Source: Ardenticatenales bacterium (GTDB lineage Bacteria; Chloroflexota; Anaerolineae; Promineifilales; Promineifilaceae). Taken from it: a stretch of DNA of 64,000 nucleotides. The translations under genes were made by a program, and so were the position numbers. The notes beneath the pieces were generated by a model that did not search any database, had not been told where the DNA came from, and worked only from the letters and a program-made list of their open reading frames with translations. Location: the NCBI GenBank assembly GCA_020634515.1, contig JACKBL010000001.1, positions 124,001 to 188,000 of the forward strand. The letters are read 5' to 3'. Shown here in pieces: positions 8,500 through 16,952 of the stretch (positions are counted from its first letter, which is position 1; each line of letters opens with the position of its first letter).

Positions 8500-9612
8500 T
8501 TAGCGGAATGGCGGCGCGTAAATCAAGCCACCTTCCGTGTAGAGCGTGTTCAGGCCACGGGGCAGGTTGAAGGGGGTGTCGGGGCCGAGGTTGCGGTCAT
8601 AGATTTCCGCGTAGTTGCCCACCTGCTTGATAATCTGGTAGCAGAAGTCGTTATTCAGGCCCATCGCCTGTCCCAGGTCGCCAGATTCGCCGAGCAGGTT
8701 TTGGATGACGGGGTCATCTCCACCGAGGGCGGCATCCACGTTTGCGGAAGTGAGACCATACTCTTCCGCGGCGAAGGTGCAGTAGACGCTCCAGTTCACG
8801 ATGTCGCCCCAGTTGTTGTCGCCGTGACGCACGGCGGGGCCAAGCGGCTCTTTGGACATGGTGGCATCCAGGATGATGTGCGCGGTGGGGTCGCTGAGCA
8901 GGATTTGCTGCGAAACCAGGCCGGATTTGTCGGTGGTGAAGCCATCGCAGGAGCCGGAGTCATAGGCTTCGCGGGTGGTGTCGGCATCGGGGAAGACTTT
9001 AGGCTCAAACTGAATGTCCAGGGCGCGGAAGACGTCCGCCAGGTTCTTTTCCGTGGTCGTGCCCGCCTGGACGCAGATCGTGCCGCCGTCCAGTCCTTGC
9101 AGATCGGTGATGCCGCGGTCCTTGCGCACCATCATGCCCTGTCCATCATAGAAAGTGGTGGGGGCGAAGTCGAGGCCGAGGGAGGTGTCGCGGCTGATGG
9201 TCCAGGTGGTGTTGCGGATCAACAGGTCAATTTCACCCGTTTGCAGCAGGGGGAAGCGCTCGGTGGCCGTTGTGGGGCGAATTTCGAGGGCGTTGGCATC
9301 GCCCAAAACCGCCGCGGCGACAACGTGGCAGTAGTCAATGTCGAAACCGCTGTAGGTTCCATCTTCGTTGAGGTAGCCAAAACCGGGCACGGATTTGTTG
9401 CCGCCGCACTTCAAAACGCCGCGGTCGAGGACGAGTTTGAGCGTGTCGCCGGTCGGCGCCGGCGCCACTTCGCCACCAGCGGCGGGGACTTCTACGATGC
9501 GGGTGACTTCGCGGGTGACTTCCACGGTTTCCGTGGCCCCGCCACCGCAGGCAACAAACATAAGGGCAAAAAGGACCATGCTGAAGATGGCAAATAGACG
9601 TTTCACATTCAT
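8500..9612 (-). CDS. aapJ: General L-amino-acid binding lipoprotein AapJ
   Basis: Family 3 solute-binding protein, 370 residues. It has a lipoprotein signal peptide (MNVKRLFAIFSMVLFALMFV then AC, cysteine at about 22) followed by a low-complexity linker. The mature part has LKCGGNKSVPGFGYLNEDG, NTTWTISRDTSLGLDFAP and YDGQGMMV, very like rhizobial AapJ. The ATG at 9612 has AGGAG about ten bases upstream; a longer frame back to 9744 would bury the signal peptide and was rejected. It delivers polar amino acids to AapQM. Confidence 0.92.
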   Translation of the reverse strand: MNVKRLFAIFSMVLFALMFVACGGGATETVEVTREVTRIVEVPAAGGEVAPAPTGDTLKLVLDRGVLKCGGNKSVPGFGYLNEDGTYSGFDIDYCHVVAAAVLGDANALEIRPTTATERFPLLQTGEIDLLIRNTTWTISRDTSLGLDFAPTTFYDGQGMMVRKDRGITDLQGLDGGTICVQAGTTTEKNLADVFRALDIQFEPKVFPDADTTREAYDSGSCDGFTTDKSGLVSQQILLSDPTAHIILDATMSKEPLGPAVRHGDNNWGDIVNWSVYCTFAAEEYGLTSANVDAALGGDDPVIQNLLGESGDLGQAMGLNNDFCYQIIKQVGNYAEIYDRNLGPDTPFNLPRGLNTLYTEGGLIYAPPFR

Positions 9613-9763
9613 GTTTCTTCTCCTGACTTTTGAATAGCTTGGGGTCATGTTGGTAATGGGTTGAGACTTGAGCCGCTCCGCGCCCATGAGGGTGTTCCGT
9701 TGAGCAGGTTCGTGTCTGGATAGGGTATTGTCGATGGCCTTCACCTCCTTCGGGAAAAGTGTT

Positions 9764-9925
9764 TAGTGGCTGTCCGCAATTAAGTTAGCGGAAATGTGCG
9801 GGTAGCGGCTATCCATGATAGCTTGTCAGTAACCGTCCGTAATAAGTGTGAAGTTGTTTCCTTGCCGTTCCTTCAAACGGACGATGCAATTCCGTCCTCT
9901 ATTTCATCGTCAGTCCTTCGTGGAT
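9764..9925. repeat. Family C copy joined to family D copy
   Basis: 9764-9850 is a family C unit in reverse orientation (GTGGCTGTCCGCAATTAAG, GCTTGTCAGTAACCGTCCG) with an extra CTATCCATGATAG hairpin-like segment also present at 44650-44700. It runs straight into family D (GAAGTTGTTTCC, CGTTCCTTCAAACGGACGAT) at 9850-9925. Confidence 0.7.
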
Positions 9926-10459
9926 GGGGTCAGATAATTGACGGCTGTTGGTTGGTTGTTGCGCGGCGGGATGTATCCTGGTAGGGATGGCTTTTTCCGC
10001 CAATGTCATTGGTTGGAGAACGCAACGATGGGTTGCGGCAGGAGAGCGTTCGTAGTTACTAGAAATGGTCGAAATGCGGCTGCCGGCATTTTCCATGAAA
10101 ATCGCGCACGTTACCCAAAACGATTCGGAGTAGTGTGGCAGCAAGCACCGGAAAGTGAGGGAAGATCAGGAAATGAGAGGCGGGTAGGGCGGGAAGCCGT
10201 TGTGGGCGGACGTTGCCGAGAATAGGTAACAAGGTTACAGTTATGCCTATCATTTACCGTGGGTTTGCGCGACTGGCTTGATTGAATTGGGTTGCTGATG
10301 AGTGCGGGTAGGAAATGCACGTTAACGCTTTGTTAGCAAATAAGTATAGCCATGCCGCGAAATTGAGCAAGTAGGGCGCGGCTCTTCCCCTATGTGACGG
10401 CGGCCGCGAGGTTTCGGTGAAGCGTAGGGGAGCGCCAGAACAATTTGAGGCAGCAATTT
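9926..10459. other. Intergenic region without a supportable gene
   Basis: About 530 bases between repeat D and the next gene. The open frames are short, lack ribosome binding sites and show no known domain. It contains one TGCCGGCA palindrome near 10081 at a G-rich to C-rich switch. It may be a decayed gene, but I could not identify one. Confidence 0.4.
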
Positions 10460-12058
10460 ATGTCCGATCAGTATGAAGCCATCGTGGTTGGCGCGGGACA
10501 CAACGGATTGACGGCGGCGGCCTACCTGGCCCACGCCGGTTGGAAGACGCTGGTGCTGGAGCGCCGCCCGGTTGTTGGCGGCGTAGCGGCGACGGAGGAG
10601 TTCGCACCCGGATATTGGGTGGACTCGGTGTTGCACGATGCCGGCACTTTCTCCCCCACCATCGCCCGCGACCTCTTCCTGAAAATGCAAGGGCTGGACC
10701 TGCGCCCCGCCGACCCCGTCATCTTTGCGCCGCAGCCCGATGGTCGGGCGCTCACCCTCTGGCGCGACCCCCACCGCTCCGCCGCCGAGATCGCCCACTT
10801 CTCCGCGCATGACGCGGCCCAATTCGCCGCCTACGCCACCGCCATGCACCGTTATGTCGGTTTCCTGGAGCGCGTCTTCCACCAGGCTCCCCCGAACGTG
10901 GCCGCGCTGGAAGATAATGACGTCCTGGGCTGGTTGGGCGTGGGCGGCGCGTTCCGCCTGCTGGGCGACCGGGGCATGTATGAGCTACTGCGGGCGCTGC
11001 CGATGGCCCTGGTGGAGTTCATGGATTTGTGGTTTGAGGCGGAAGCCGTGCGCGGCGCGTTGGGGATGGCCGGCACGCCCGGCGCGAACCACGGCCCCTA
11101 CGCTGCCGGAACCACCCTCCAATTTCTTTACCACCATCTGGGGCATCGGGCCAACGGTCTTCCGGCAACCGCGCACGTGCGTGGCGGCATCGGCCAGTTA
11201 GCCACGGCCCTCACCAGCATCATTGAATACGCGGGCGGGCAGGTGCGCACCGACGCCAGCGTGGCCCGGATTATGCGCCACGACGGACGCACCAGTGGCG
11301 TCATCCTGGAAAATGGCGACGCCTTCACCGCGCCCGTGGTTCTCTCCAGCACCAATCCGCGCCACACGTTCCTGGACCTCGTTGATCCCTACGAATTGGA
11401 CCCCAATTTTACGCGCGCCCTGGACAACATCAAGTTCCGCGGAACCACGGCCAAAGTCAACCTGGCGCTGGATGGGCTGCCCACTTTCGCCGCGCTGCCG
11501 ACGGGGGAGACGGCGCGCCTGAACGGGCGCATTGTCATTTGTCCGGGGTTGGATTATTTGGAACGTGCCGCCGATGCGGCCAAATATGGCGCGTTCAGCC
11601 CACAACCGGCGCTGGATATTCGTATTCCCACGCTCCACGACCCCTCGCTGGCCCCCGCCGGGCATCATGTGATGTCCATTTTGGTGAAGTATGCGCCGTA
11701 TCGTTTGCGCGAGGGGGATTGGACGATGGCACGGCAGGCGTTGGCGCAGACGGTACGGGAGACGCTGCAAATGTATGCGCCGGACCTGGTGGCGCGGATT
11801 GTGCATGAGCAGGTGCTGACGCCGGGTGATTTGGCGGAGCGGTTTGGGTTGGCGGATGCCGGCATTTACCACGGCCAAATGTCCCTCGATCAACTCCTCT
11901 TCATGCGCCCCATCCCCGGTTGGGCCAGCTACCGCACCCCCATCCCCGGCCTCTACTTCGGCGGCGCGGGCGCGCACCCCGGCGGCGGCGTCACCGGCAT
12001 CCCCGGCAAACTCGCCGCCCAAACCATCCTACAAGACAGAAAAAACCAGGCCATGTAA
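10460..12058 (+). CDS. Phytoene-dehydrogenase-like FAD oxidoreductase
   Basis: 532-residue flavoprotein of the CrtI/PYROXD2 superfamily. The N-terminus has the dinucleotide-binding motif VVGAGHNGLTAAAYLA and then LERRPVVGG. The C-terminus has GLYFGGAGAHPGGGVTGIPG, the second FAD contact typical of the CrtI fold. The substrate is unknown; PYROXD2-like members are common as single genes outside carotenoid clusters, and no carotenoid gene is nearby. The ATG at 10460 follows GAGG at 10447-10450. A TTG at 10445 is in frame but too close to that site. Confidence 0.88.
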   Translation: MSDQYEAIVVGAGHNGLTAAAYLAHAGWKTLVLERRPVVGGVAATEEFAPGYWVDSVLHDAGTFSPTIARDLFLKMQGLDLRPADPVIFAPQPDGRALTLWRDPHRSAAEIAHFSAHDAAQFAAYATAMHRYVGFLERVFHQAPPNVAALEDNDVLGWLGVGGAFRLLGDRGMYELLRALPMALVEFMDLWFEAEAVRGALGMAGTPGANHGPYAAGTTLQFLYHHLGHRANGLPATAHVRGGIGQLATALTSIIEYAGGQVRTDASVARIMRHDGRTSGVILENGDAFTAPVVLSSTNPRHTFLDLVDPYELDPNFTRALDNIKFRGTTAKVNLALDGLPTFAALPTGETARLNGRIVICPGLDYLERAADAAKYGAFSPQPALDIRIPTLHDPSLAPAGHHVMSILVKYAPYRLREGDWTMARQALAQTVRETLQMYAPDLVARIVHEQVLTPGDLAERFGLADAGIYHGQMSLDQLLFMRPIPGWASYRTPIPGLYFGGAGAHPGGGVTGIPGKLAAQTILQDRKNQAM

Positions 12059-12076
12059 CCGTTCACGCCCATCCTC

Positions 12077-12625
12077 ATGGACCTTGACCCCATCCTCCAC
12101 ATCCTGCGCCACGGCAACCAACTCAAACGCACCGCCCGTACCGGTTGGGTGCAGCGGGGCGTGCCCACCGCCGAAGACGTGGCCGCCCACAGCTATGGCG
12201 CCGCCTTCACCGCCCTCGTCCTGGCCCACCTCGTCGCGGAACCCGTGGACCTGGGGCGTCTACTCTCCCTCGCGATCCTCCATGACCTCCCCGAAAGCCT
12301 GACCACGGACATCCCTTCTCCCGCCTGGCAGTTCCTGCCCCCAGGCATCAAAACGGAGGTGGAGCGAGGGGCCATGCACGAGATTCTGGCGGGCGCGCCG
12401 TTTCAGGAGACGTGGATGGGGTTGTGGGAGGAGCTGCACGCCAACGAAACAACGGAAGCGCGGCTCGTCCACGATGCAGATAAACTGGATATGTATGTGC
12501 AGGCGTTGATGTATGAGCAGCAGACGGGCAACCGACACCTGGGCGAGTTCTGGGACCCGCCGGCCAGGATGCAGTTTCCTATTTCTCAAGCAATTTATGA
12601 GGCATTATGCCAGGAGAGACAATGA
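12077..12625 (+). CDS. HD-domain phosphohydrolase (YfbR/HDDC2-like)
   Basis: 182-residue metal-dependent phosphohydrolase. The HD residues are visible as AAHSYG (H), ILHDLPES (HD) and VHDADKLDM (D). This order and length fit the YfbR/HDDC2 group of 5'-deoxynucleotidases, which hydrolyse deoxynucleoside monophosphates in the cytoplasm; the substrate here is inferred. It starts 18 bases after the oxidoreductase stop, and its TGA overlaps the next ATG as ATGA, so the three genes probably share a transcript. Confidence 0.82.
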   Translation: MDLDPILHILRHGNQLKRTARTGWVQRGVPTAEDVAAHSYGAAFTALVLAHLVAEPVDLGRLLSLAILHDLPESLTTDIPSPAWQFLPPGIKTEVERGAMHEILAGAPFQETWMGLWEELHANETTEARLVHDADKLDMYVQALMYEQQTGNRHLGEFWDPPARMQFPISQAIYEALCQERQ

Positions 12626-13386
12626 TGTACGAGACCGATATGTACGAAGGGATGTTGGCGGAGACCGTGACGATGCCCGGTGCAAACGGCGACGTCATCA
12701 ACGCCTATTTCGCCCGCCCATTGGGTCCCGGCCCCTTTCCGGGCATGGTCATCATCCACCACATGCCCGGCTGGGATGAATGGTATCGGGAGGCGACGCG
12801 CAAATTTGCCCACCACGGCTACGCCGCGCTTTCCCCCAACCTCTACTACCGCGCCGGGCATGGCACGCCCGAAGACGTAGCCGCCAAAGTGCGCGCCGCC
12901 GGCGGCGTCCCCGACGAGCAAGCCGTGGGAGACATGGCGGGGGCGCTGGCCTTCCTGCAAGCGCAGCCCTACGTCAGCGGCAAAATCGGCATTTTTGGCA
13001 CATGCTCCGGCGGGCGACACGCCTACCTGGCCGCCTGCCGTGTGCCCGGCTTTGCCGCGGCCATTGATTGCTGGGGCGGGCGCGTGGTCATGACCCCGGA
13101 GCAGTTGACGCCCAATTTCCCCGTCGCCCCCGTTGATTACACGGCGGACCTGTCCTGCCCTCTGCTGGGACTATTTGGCGCGGACGACCGCAGCCCCACC
13201 CCGGAGCAGGTCGCCGCGCACGAAGCGGCGCTCAAGAAGCACGGCAAGTCGTATGAGTTCCACATGTATGAAGGCGCGGGGCATGGGTTCTTCTACTACA
13301 ACTGGTCCGCGTACCGCCAGGCGCAGGCCATGGATGGCTGGGAGAAGATATTTGCCTTCCTGGAGAAACATTTGCGCGGTAACTGA
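12622..13386 (+). CDS. Dienelactone hydrolase family protein
   Basis: 254-residue alpha/beta hydrolase. The nucleophile elbow is GTCSGG, a cysteine as in true dienelactone hydrolases. The acid is in LFGADDRSPTPEQ and the histidine in GAGHGFFYYNW, completing a Cys-Asp-His triad. ATG 12622 overlaps the previous stop and follows AGGAG (12612-12616); an ATG at 12625 is equally possible. It is probably cytoplasmic and acts on a small ester or lactone; the substrate cannot be read from the sequence. Confidence 0.88.
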   Translation: MMYETDMYEGMLAETVTMPGANGDVINAYFARPLGPGPFPGMVIIHHMPGWDEWYREATRKFAHHGYAALSPNLYYRAGHGTPEDVAAKVRAAGGVPDEQAVGDMAGALAFLQAQPYVSGKIGIFGTCSGGRHAYLAACRVPGFAAAIDCWGGRVVMTPEQLTPNFPVAPVDYTADLSCPLLGLFGADDRSPTPEQVAAHEAALKKHGKSYEFHMYEGAGHGFFYYNWSAYRQAQAMDGWEKIFAFLEKHLRGN

Positions 13387-13418
13387 CAGCCGGCAGCCGG
13401 TGGCAAATAACCGCCAAA

Positions 13419-13515
13419 GTAACTACTAACGCTCTCTGGAGATTGGCCCAAATTCACGCGCTCGACGGCCATTTCCATCAGAGAAAATTGGTCCAATCTG
13501 GCTTAGCCGTTACCT
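13419..13515. repeat. Repeat family B, copy
   Basis: Contains GTAACTACTAACGCTCTCTG, GAGATTGGCCCAA, a spacer CGCTCGACGGCCATTT, then GAAAATTGGTCCAATCTGGC and TTAGCCGTTAC. The two ATTGG.CCAAT segments form an inverted repeat and the outer GTAAC/GTTAC ends are complementary. Confidence 0.75.
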
Positions 13516-13533
13516 ACCCAAAAGGAATTGCCC

Positions 13534-13800
13534 ATGTGTACGATGATCGTGAAACAAGTGGAAATGGATGGCAGCGGCAAAGGCGCAAAAGGTTGGTTTA
13601 CGCTGCGTCAGGCCAACGTCTCTTATGATCACCCCTTCAATGCTCCCCTGGAACATGCGCTGAACATTGATTTTGTCAACGAATCACTGGGGCCGGGCGC
13701 GCGCGTTGCCGTCGAACTGACGGAGCAGGCGGCGCGCACCCTGGCGGCCACCATCCTGGAGATTCTGGCGCAGGCGGAAGCCGAGGGTCAACTGGTGTAG
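13534..13800 (+). CDS. Small conserved protein (DUF6295-like)
   Basis: 88 residues starting MCTMIVKQVEMDGSGKGAKG, with SYDHPFNAPLEHALNIDFVN and GARVAVELTEQAAR. I recognise this as the family labelled DUF6295, of unknown function; the label is from memory and should be treated as likely rather than certain. It is hydrophilic with no signal peptide. AAAGGA lies about 9 bases before the ATG. It is flanked by family B and family A repeats, so it is probably transcribed alone. Confidence 0.72.
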   Translation: MCTMIVKQVEMDGSGKGAKGWFTLRQANVSYDHPFNAPLEHALNIDFVNESLGPGARVAVELTEQAARTLAATILEILAQAEAEGQLV

Positions 13801-13803
13801 CCA

Positions 13804-13859
13804 CTTTCCCGGAAGTTGTTTTGAGGCGAAGTGGCCTGGATTGCGCTTCTGGGAAGGTT
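13804..13859. repeat. Repeat family A, copy 3
   Basis: TTTCCCGGAAGTTGTTTTGA, then GCGAAGTGGCCTGGATT, then GCTTCTGGGAAGG. The arms match family A with one or two changes. The rest of 13860-14019 shows no gene. Confidence 0.65.
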
Positions 13860-14019
13860 CAAGCAGCGCGAACAGTCACCGTCGCGGGAACTATTGGCCC
13901 TCATTCCTCGTCTTTCATTGTGAAACATCTCACAAAGAAATGGGTGAGATGAAAATTCGTGCTTTGAGCGCGGATCGGCTTTGTGTCACGCCGCACAAAG
14001 CAGCACAATGGAGGACAAA

Positions 14020-15723
14020 ATGTCCCGCAGAATCTGGTTTACCTTCCTTTTGTTCCTGGGCATGGCGGCAATCATCGCTTCGTGCGGGGCGGAGCCTGCC
14101 GCTCCCGCCACCTCCACCCCAGAAACCAATACCCCCAATATGCCCAACCCCGCTTCCGTTTTCTGTGAGGAAAATGGCGGCACCATAGACATCCGCGAAG
14201 ACGCCGCCGGTGGTCAGGTGGGTATTTGCGTATTCCCCGATGGCAGCGAATGTGACGAATGGGCTTACTACCGCGGCGAATGTCAACCGCAAAGCGCAAC
14301 CGTCCCGCCTGAATCCTTGACGCCGCCGAACATGGCGAACCCTGCTTCCATCTTCTGCGAGGAAAACGGTGGGCAGGTAGACATCCGTGAAGACGCCGCC
14401 GGCGGTCAGGTGGGTATTTGCGTTTTTCCCGATGGCAGCGAGTGTGACGAATGGGCCTACTTCCGTGGCGAATGTCAGCCGGAAGGGGCAACTCTCGCCA
14501 CGCCTACGGCGGAATTGGCGGAAGATGGGTGGAAGATATATCGCAATGATACGTTGGGCTATACCTTCCACTATCCCGCCGATGCCATCATTGAATTCGC
14601 CGATGATCCGAACAGGACGCTGACGATTGTCGGACCGATGGTGGATGACGAGCATTGGCCCATGATCATGGTCAACCATCCTGGTGACCGGGACGATTAT
14701 CGCCCACCGGAGGGCGTGGACCTGGTGCAGTGGCTCACGGACCAGAATCTCCTGGTGAACGCGCGCCTGGCGGACAGGCAAATCGCGGGGACGGTGGCCG
14801 TACATACACGGCTGGATCGCAGCCCGCAGTCGTATGCGTTTGACACGTTTACTTTTGCCCACGCGGGGCAGTTGTATAGCATTGTCATCCTGCATACGGG
14901 GGATAAGGAAGATTGGTCGCTCTACGATCGCTTCCTGGACAGTTTTACCTTTACGATGGAGCCGACTTCCGCAGTGCCGGCAAATGAACGTGACGCCATC
15001 ATGTCTCTGAGCCAGGCAGACGTGTACAGTGTGGCTCCTTCTCCTGACGGACAGTGGCAAGCCCGCGTCACCCGCTACAACTGCGTCCAGGTAAACGAAG
15101 GGGACATGATGGCGTATGAAACCCTCTCCTTGGTTGAAGTTGCCACCGGCAGCGAACGACGCATTGATGAGCAGTTGCAATCCTGTGGCGGCCTGGGCGC
15201 GTATGGCCTGAACGTGCTGTTTTGGTCGCCGAACGGTCGCTTTCTCTACTACACGGACGCGCGCGAAGGCGGCCCGGACGGCTGCGGCTACTGGGAGCGC
15301 CCCATCTTGCGCTACGACCTCGTTGATCAGGCGAGCACCCAACTGGGTGGCGGTCCGATTTCGCCTGGTGGCACAAGGTTGGCTACCTGGCAAAAGAGCG
15401 ACCTGGTGATCTGGGACGTGGACGCCGGGGAAGTGGGGCGCATCGCGCAGGCTGGCGCGACAGGAATTGGTCCCATCGTTTGGTCGCCGGACAGCCAGTC
15501 GTTGGCCTATGCGCGGATCGAGTCGTTCTGCCCCCTATCCGGCATGTCCACCGTAACGCGCCTGGACATGGCGGACCTGCAACCGCAATTGCTGTTGCAA
15601 TCGGATTCCCCCACCTTTGGCGCGCTGCTCTGGACGGAGCCTGGCTATCTGCGTCTTTTCGATGCTAATGGCGCGGAGTGGCGCTACAATCTCGCTACGG
15701 CGGAACTCACGCCTGGCCCATAG
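14020..15723 (+). CDS. Lipoprotein with two DUF333 domains and a C-terminal propeller-like region
   Basis: 567 residues. A signal peptide ends in IIASC, a clear lipobox with cysteine at about 20. Two near-identical DUF333-type modules follow (about 38-85 and 96-143), each with NPAS.FCEENGG, DIREDAAGGQVGICVFPDG and CDEWAY.RGECQ. A PsbP-like segment (DTLGYTFHYPAD) covers about 170-310. The C-terminal 230 residues carry WD40/Dpp-like blades (SPDGQWQAR, WSPNGRFLYYTD, WSPDSQSLAYAR). The protein is exported and membrane-anchored; function unknown. ATG 14020 follows GGAGG at 14010-14014. Confidence 0.85.
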   Translation: MSRRIWFTFLLFLGMAAIIASCGAEPAAPATSTPETNTPNMPNPASVFCEENGGTIDIREDAAGGQVGICVFPDGSECDEWAYYRGECQPQSATVPPESLTPPNMANPASIFCEENGGQVDIREDAAGGQVGICVFPDGSECDEWAYFRGECQPEGATLATPTAELAEDGWKIYRNDTLGYTFHYPADAIIEFADDPNRTLTIVGPMVDDEHWPMIMVNHPGDRDDYRPPEGVDLVQWLTDQNLLVNARLADRQIAGTVAVHTRLDRSPQSYAFDTFTFAHAGQLYSIVILHTGDKEDWSLYDRFLDSFTFTMEPTSAVPANERDAIMSLSQADVYSVAPSPDGQWQARVTRYNCVQVNEGDMMAYETLSLVEVATGSERRIDEQLQSCGGLGAYGLNVLFWSPNGRFLYYTDAREGGPDGCGYWERPILRYDLVDQASTQLGGGPISPGGTRLATWQKSDLVIWDVDAGEVGRIAQAGATGIGPIVWSPDSQSLAYARIESFCPLSGMSTVTRLDMADLQPQLLLQSDSPTFGALLWTEPGYLRLFDANGAEWRYNLATAELTPGP

Positions 15724-15730
15724 CAAATGA

Positions 15731-15940
15731 ACGAACCGTCCACAAAACTACGCCACGCGCCAGGGCCTTTGCTCCGTTTCCTGGCTGGATTTCCACGCCA
15801 TCTGTAAAGCCCTGGCGCTCGCTGTCTTTCCCTGGCGTCCCCAGATCATGCTGGCCGTTGGGCGCGGCGGCTTTTATCCGGGGACGCTGCTGGCGCATAT
15901 GCTGCATGGAGATTGGACGAATCTCAAATATGGTTGCTAA
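15731..15940 (+). pseudogene. Phosphoribosyltransferase remnant
   Basis: In one frame this reads SWLDFHAICKALALAVF then PQIMLAVGRGGFYPGTLLAH and stops at TAA 15938-15940. That is the N-terminal third of a type I phosphoribosyltransferase (the E/SW..FH..C..LA and GI.RGG..P....L pattern). There is no start codon in this frame and the PRPP-binding loop is gone, so it is a truncated gene. The rest of 15941-16187 holds nothing I recognise. Confidence 0.7.
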
Positions 15941-16187
15941 AAGCTGATTTTCCCCGCCGCGCGACAGCGGCGGTAAACTGAGAAACAGGTAACATGACAG
16001 AAGGTCTGGTTGCCTGCGTATTGGGCGTCGTCTATAATCGGGAAACAGTTTGCATGGATAGATGACTTTGAAAGGAAACTACTTGACCCGTTGCTTGAAT
16101 CTATCGCAGGCAAGAGGGGCTTTGACAAGATAGGCCCACGAGGGCGTTCGCAGTTACTTTGAAAGATGGTGTGTAAGATGGAGGCAA

Positions 16188-16796
16188 ATGTTGGCGGAGT
16201 CTTATGAGCAGTCACCTGTCGTGACGCCTCCCACCGTTGTGGCAACAGAGCCGCAAGAGATACCGGCGCAGCGGCCCGATTTTCTTGCGCGTGAGATAGT
16301 GGAAACCATTATCCTGACTTTGTTCATCTTTTGGATGGTGAACACGGTGACAGGACGGTTTCGTATTGAAGGGCACAGTATGGAGCCAACGCTCCACGAA
16401 GGGGAGTATGTGCTGATCAATAAGTTGAGCTACTATCTGGATGAGCCGCAGCGTGGTGACATCATTGTGCTCAAATTCCCCAACGACGAAAGCCGCGATT
16501 TCATTAAGCGTATCATTGGTATCCCTGGCGATCATATTGAGATTGGGGATGGGCAGGTGAAGGTGAATGGTGTGACGCTGGAGGAACCGTACATCAAAGC
16601 CCCACCTAATTATAGTGGCAGTTGGATTGTGCCGGCAGATAACTTCTTTGTTCTTGGTGATAATCGCAACAACTCCCACGATTCCCACAGTTGGTCGTTT
16701 TTGCCCAGGCGAGATGTGCTGGGCAAGGCGTGGCTCATCTACTGGGGACCCTCCGATTGGGGTCTTGTTCCCCATTATCCACATCCTATAGGTTAA
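16188..16796 (+). CDS. lepB: Signal peptidase I
   Basis: 202-residue type I leader peptidase. One N-terminal membrane segment (ETIILTLFIFWMVNTV) is followed by the catalytic serine in IEGHSMEPTL and the catalytic lysine in RDFIKRIIGIPGD. Box E GDNRNNSHDS is intact. It cleaves signal peptides on the outer face of the cytoplasmic membrane. ATG 16188 follows GGAGG by six bases. A hairpin 7 bases after the stop is a likely terminator. Confidence 0.96.
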   Translation: MLAESYEQSPVVTPPTVVATEPQEIPAQRPDFLAREIVETIILTLFIFWMVNTVTGRFRIEGHSMEPTLHEGEYVLINKLSYYLDEPQRGDIIVLKFPNDESRDFIKRIIGIPGDHIEIGDGQVKVNGVTLEEPYIKAPPNYSGSWIVPADNFFVLGDNRNNSHDSHSWSFLPRRDVLGKAWLIYWGPSDWGLVPHYPHPIG

Positions 16797-16802
16797 TCCA
16801 GG

Positions 16803-16833
16803 CAGCCGATGCTTTTCACCAAAGCATCGGCTG
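16803..16833 (+). terminator. Hairpin terminator after lepB
   Basis: CAGCCGATGCTTT pairs perfectly with AAAGCATCGGCTG across a five-base loop. The following bases GTTATCATTT are only moderately T-rich. Confidence 0.7.
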
Positions 16834-16952
16834 TTATCATTTGTGCCAGTTTCGCCCGTCCATTTCAACCAGAGAACTCCCCTGTATCCTGCCTGCCATG
16901 ACGCTTGTGTCTCACACGCGGAGTCAGGCCGCAGCCGTGATTGTAGCAGCCT

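Noticed and set aside
8491..9597. Long plus-strand open frame opposite aapJ
   Set aside because: Shadow of the binding-protein gene in GC-rich codons; no ribosome site or domain.
9742..9757. Perfect AAGGAGGTGA on the minus strand as a ribosome site for a longer aapJ
   Set aside because: The only start it could serve is a GTG overlapping the site itself, and the lipoprotein signal begins at 9612.
13930..15393. 487-codon minus-strand frame opposite the DUF333 lipoprotein
   Set aside because: Arg/His-rich antisense frame; its internal repeat only mirrors the duplicated modules on the coding strand.
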